Assembly: GCF_000826545.1 (NCBI RefSeq)
Contig: NZ_CDME01000008.1
Span: 248,001 to 312,000, forward strand
Reading direction: 5' to 3'
DNA: 64,000 nucleotides
Origin: Kibdelosporangium sp. MJ126-NF4
GTDB taxonomy: Bacteria > Actinomycetota > Actinomycetes > Mycobacteriales > Pseudonocardiaceae
Shown here: positions 61,128-64,000 of the stretch, in pieces
Layout: every line of letters begins with the position of its first letter
Numbering within the stretch: position 1 is the first letter of the stretch
Notes under the pieces: model-generated
The model's input: the letters and a program-made list of their open reading frames with translations, nothing else
Database searches by the model: none
What the model was told of the DNA's origin: nothing
Translations under genes and position numbers: made by a program

Positions 61128-61165
61128 GGTGTGACCCCTTACCCCTCTTGGTAAGGGGTCACACC
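61128..61165. promoter_or_regulatory. Second perfect hairpin, upstream of the LuxR-type regulator
   Basis: Perfect 16-bp stem GGTGTGACCCCTTACC / GGTAAGGGGTCACACC around a 6-nt loop (CCTCTT). It lies 46 bp beyond the chitinase terminator and 90 bp before the next gene. It may be a second terminator, an operator or an attenuator. Confidence 0.6.
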
Positions 61166-61255
61166 CATAACAGTGGTGGTTCTCCCGATGTCCGCTTCGG
61201 CCCCTTACGGCAAATCTCAACATCACCGAAATCGCGAGACAACGAGGTGAGTGAG

Positions 61256-61423
61256 ATGGAGTGGACCCCGGAGGCCGTCAAGGCGGAGATCGCGTACCGG
61301 CGAGGCGACCTGGTCGCCAAGCGGCACCTGCGCGAGGCCCGCAAGGCGATGCCGCCGCGCTGGTGGCAGCGGCTTCGAGTACACCGGCCTGATGACGGAA
61401 ATGGTGAACGCCGCGCGGCCTGA
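61256..61423 (+). CDS. Small basic protein upstream of LuxR-type regulator
   Basis: 55 residues beginning EWTPEAVKAEIAYRRGDLVAKRHLREARKA, mostly helical and basic, with PPRWWQRLR near the end. GTG 61247 is an alternative start. GAGGTGAG lies just upstream of ATG 61256. No known family; its 3' end is 11 bp from the next gene and in the same direction. Moderate confidence that it is real. Confidence 0.55.
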   Translation: MEWTPEAVKAEIAYRRGDLVAKRHLREARKAMPPRWWQRLRVHRPDDGNGERRAA

Positions 61424-61434
61424 GGTGTGTCACT

Positions 61435-64000
61435 ATGCCTGACGTGCCGAGGTTGGGATCAGGAATTCCGTTGGTCGCGCGCAGCCGGGAGATAGATCGG
61501 CTGCGCGCGGCGTTCAGCCGTTCCTCTGGGGGTACGGCTGGCGCGGTGCTGATCGCCGGGGACGCCGGTATAGGTAAGACAAGGATGGTCGAGGAGATCA
61601 CCGCGATCGCCGTCGAGCAGGGGGCGACCGTGCTCTCCGGGCGGTGCGTCGACTTCGGCGAGACCGGCCTGCCCTACCTGCCGTTCGCCGAAGCGCTCAC
61701 GCAACTGCGCACACAGGGCCGTGACGACGTGCTCACCCGACCGGCACTGGGGATGTTGCTGCCGGATCTGGTGCTGTCCGGACCGGACGACAGGGTGCCC
61801 GAGCCGCAACGGTTCGTGCCGAACTTCGCGCCGGCGCTCGGCAAGGTGCAGGGCATGCAGCCGAGACGCGAGCAGGACATCGGCCAGCTGCAGCTGTTCG
61901 ACGCCGTGCACGGGCTGCTCGGCGACCTGTCCACTGACAGCTCGGTCGTGCTGGTGATCGAGGACCTGCACTGGGCGGACAGCGCCACCCGAGGCCTGCT
62001 GTCCTTCCTGCTGAGCAGGCTGCGCACGCAGCGGCTGCTCATACTGTGTACTTATCGGACGGACGACCTGCACCGCAGGCACCCGTTGCGACCTCTGCTG
62101 GCCGAGTTGGTGCGGCTGCCCGCAGTGGAACGGCTGGAGCTGCCGCCGTTCGACAAGAGCGCGGCCCGCCTCTTCGTCGACGCGCTGGCCGAGGGCAACA
62201 TCGAGGACGAGACCGCGCGCAAGGTCGCCGACCAGTCCGAAGGCAACGCCTTCTTCGCCGAGGAACTGCTCGCCGCGATCGGCGACGACGAGTGCGGCAT
62301 CCCCGCGTCGCTGGCCGACGTCCTGCTGGCCAGAGTGGAGCGGCTCAGCGAGTCCGCGCACCAGGTGGTTCGGCTCTCCTCGGTCGCCGGGCGGCGGGTG
62401 CAGCACAGCACCCTGCGCGAGGTCGGTGACCTCGACGACATCCAGCTTGAGGAAGCGCTGCGCGAAGTGGTGCAACACCACATCTTCGTGAGCGGCGGCG
62501 AGCAGGTGCACTACTCGTTCCGGCACGCGTTGATGCGCGAGGCCGTGTACGGCGACCTGCTGCCCGGCGAACGCGTCCGGCTGCACGCCTCGTACGCCCG
62601 TTACCTGAAGGAACGTCTGGACGAACGCGGCAACGCGGCGGCTTTCGCGTACCACAGCTTGGAAAGCAACGCACTGTCGGACGCTTTGGCCGCGTCGGTG
62701 CGGGCCGCGAAGGAAGCGTCGCAACTGGGCGCGCCAGGGGAGGCGTTGCGGCATCTGGAGCAGGCGCTGCGGTTGTGGGACTCCGTCGACGAGGAGCACC
62801 GGCCGGACAACAGCGACGAACTGACGTTGCTGCGCAAGGCCTCGTGGGCGGCGGGCACGTCCGGCGAACCGGAACGGGCGATCGCCTACGCGCGCTCGGC
62901 CGTCAAAGCCGCCGACAAGCAGTGTGACCACGCACTACAGGCCGAGGTGCGGCGCAGGCTCACGCAGACGTTGATGGCGATCGACGGCAGCGAGGACGAG
63001 GCCCGCACCATGATCGAGGCGGCGTGGGCGAAGGCGGCGGAACTACCGCCCAGCCACACCCGCGCCTGGGTGTTGGCGGTGTACGCGCGGATGCTGCGCG
63101 CCTCCGGTGAGATGGAGATGGCGCGGGAGCGGGCCGAGTTGGCGATCGAGGACGCCAGGGCGGTCGGCGCCACGGGTGCCGAGGCGGACGCGCTGACCAC
63201 CCTCGCGATCGTGGTCGAGTCACGCGGCGAGATCGAGAAGAGCCAGAACCTGCTGCTGGAGGCCAAGGACCGGGCCAAAGAGGCGGACGCGGTCACGGTC
63301 GGCCTGCGCGCACGCTTCTACCACGGCCTCAACCGCTACGAGCTCGGTCTGTTCGACGAGGCGGCCACGGTGCTGGGCAAGGGCGTCGAGCTGGCTCGCA
63401 AGACCGGGCTGTCCTGGAGCGACTTCGGTGTCGAGCTGCGGGTGCTGCAGATGCTCAACCAGTTCGCCAAGGGCGACTGGGACGTCGTGGACGAGCAGTT
63501 GGAGCAGCCGCACGGCCGGGTGTCGAGCATGATCTCCGCGCGCCTTGCCGCGTGCGGGCTGGGTGTCGCGGTCGCCCGCGGTCGGCTCGCCGACGTCGAG
63601 CGGACGCTCACCAGCCTGCGGCCGGAGTGGCGTGAGCTGCAGATCGCGATGCTGTGCGGCTCGGCCGGTGCCGAGGCCGCCATGTGGCGCGGCAAGCCCG
63701 CGCTGGCGATCGAGCGGTTGGACGAGGTGCTGACCTGGGCGGCCAAGGTCGGCGGGAAATGGCCGATGGTCGGGATCAAGCTGGGGGCGATGGCGACCGC
63801 GGCCACGGCCGACGCCGCCGTGCGTGCGCGGGTCAAGGGGGAGCCGCTCGACGAGATCCTCGCCCAGGGTGCGCGGTTCGCCGAGTTGGCGGTACAGACC
63901 GCCGAGCACGGCACGCCTCGCTCCGGCAACCTCGGCCCGGACGGTCGGTTCTGGCGCACTCGTGCCGTGGCCGAGCTGTCCAGGCTGAACGGCACCAACG
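61435..64000 (+). CDS. LuxR-type (LAL) ATP-binding regulator, 5' part (continues past window)
   Basis: The frame is open from ATG 61435 to the last base (855 codons). It starts IPLVARSREIDRLRAAF, then Walker A GDAGIGKT (residues 42-49) and Walker B VLVIEDLHWAD (172-182) of the AAA16/MalT-like NTPase, followed by a winged-helix part and a long TPR-like helical region (FRHALMREAVYGDLLPGERVRLH; ASYARYLKERL). The LuxR DNA-binding domain, expected at the C-terminus, is outside the window. Large ATP-binding regulators of this type often activate secondary-metabolite or sugar-use genes. The nearby chitinase is a possible but unproven target. Confidence 0.9.
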   Translation, partial: MPDVPRLGSGIPLVARSREIDRLRAAFSRSSGGTAGAVLIAGDAGIGKTRMVEEITAIAVEQGATVLSGRCVDFGETGLPYLPFAEALTQLRTQGRDDVLTRPALGMLLPDLVLSGPDDRVPEPQRFVPNFAPALGKVQGMQPRREQDIGQLQLFDAVHGLLGDLSTDSSVVLVIEDLHWADSATRGLLSFLLSRLRTQRLLILCTYRTDDLHRRHPLRPLLAELVRLPAVERLELPPFDKSAARLFVDALAEGNIEDETARKVADQSEGNAFFAEELLAAIGDDECGIPASLADVLLARVERLSESAHQVVRLSSVAGRRVQHSTLREVGDLDDIQLEEALREVVQHHIFVSGGEQVHYSFRHALMREAVYGDLLPGERVRLHASYARYLKERLDERGNAAAFAYHSLESNALSDALAASVRAAKEASQLGAPGEALRHLEQALRLWDSVDEEHRPDNSDELTLLRKASWAAGTSGEPERAIAYARSAVKAADKQCDHALQAEVRRRLTQTLMAIDGSEDEARTMIEAAWAKAAELPPSHTRAWVLAVYARMLRASGEMEMARERAELAIEDARAVGATGAEADALTTLAIVVESRGEIEKSQNLLLEAKDRAKEADAVTVGLRARFYHGLNRYELGLFDEAATVLGKGVELARKTGLSWSDFGVELRVLQMLNQFAKGDWDVVDEQLEQPHGRVSSMISARLAACGLGVAVARGRLADVERTLTSLRPEWRELQIAMLCGSAGAEAAMWRGKPALAIERLDEVLTWAAKVGGKWPMVGIKLGAMATAATADAAVRARVKGEPLDEILAQGARFAELAVQTAEHGTPRSGNLGPDGRFWRTRAVAELSRLNGTN

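Overview
This is a high-GC actinomycete chromosome segment with dense, overlapping genes, many GTG/TTG starts and many promoters placed so that transcripts would be leaderless. The histidine and tryptophan gene order, two XRE(DUF5753)-DUF397 pairs, an NNH1-NACHT protein and palindromic intergenic repeats point to the family Pseudonocardiaceae (inference; no 16S rRNA or species marker is present). No rRNA, tRNA, CRISPR array or transposase gene was seen.

Layout. 1-2406: end of hisD, then hisC, hisB and a 51-residue membrane protein. 2466-6899: MarR regulator, a divergent degenerate cytochrome P450 and an LRR-Roco GTPase. 6985-10885: hisH, a secreted subtilisin-like protease with seven tandem repeats, and priA (hisA/trpF). 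10887-16980: accessory block with Uma2, DUF397, XRE, Clp_N, a start-less merR, a shortened MFS gene, an ABC exporter, a MOSC protein and an F420-type oxidoreductase. 16950-19003: TetR, hisF, a membrane protein and hisI. 19204-26051: TetR, trpE, a trp-associated membrane protein, trpC, trpB, trpA and lgt. 26121-34322: an EACC1-like conflict-system component converging on a long minus-strand run (BtuFCD/FecBCD-type ABC importer, NNH1-NACHT-repeat NTPase, SDR, dihydrodipicolinate reductase-like protein). 34588-42109: gltB, gltD and an MIO-type aromatic amino acid lyase. 42115-50244: HAD hydrolase, serine hydrolase, a large diverged inverted repeat, GPP34 protein, APC permease, GNAT, DUF2461, pentapeptide-repeat and zinc-finger proteins. 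50315-56357: pyruvate kinase, thioesterase TesB, 6-phosphogluconate dehydrogenase and a SulP-carbonic anhydrase fusion. 57082-64000: a second XRE/DUF397 set, a GH18 chitinase and the start of a large LuxR-type ATPase regulator.

How the genes work together. HisD/C/B/H/PriA/F/I cover most histidine steps, but the locus is interrupted by accessory genes between hisB and hisH, hisH and priA, and priA and hisF. No trpF lies beside trpC-trpB-trpA, which fits PriA serving both pathways. GltBD supplies glutamate for the transamination and amidotransfer steps.

Points most worth attention: the NACHT NTPase placed inside a metabolic directon that converges on an orphan EACC1; the P450 without the ExxR glutamate; the MIO lyase with Gly-Thr-Gly where Ala-Ser-Gly is expected; twin operators laid over a leaderless clp_N promoter; the decayed merR/MFS pair; a palindrome family found only at convergent gene ends; and an approximately 200-bp-arm inverted repeat at 43911-44497.
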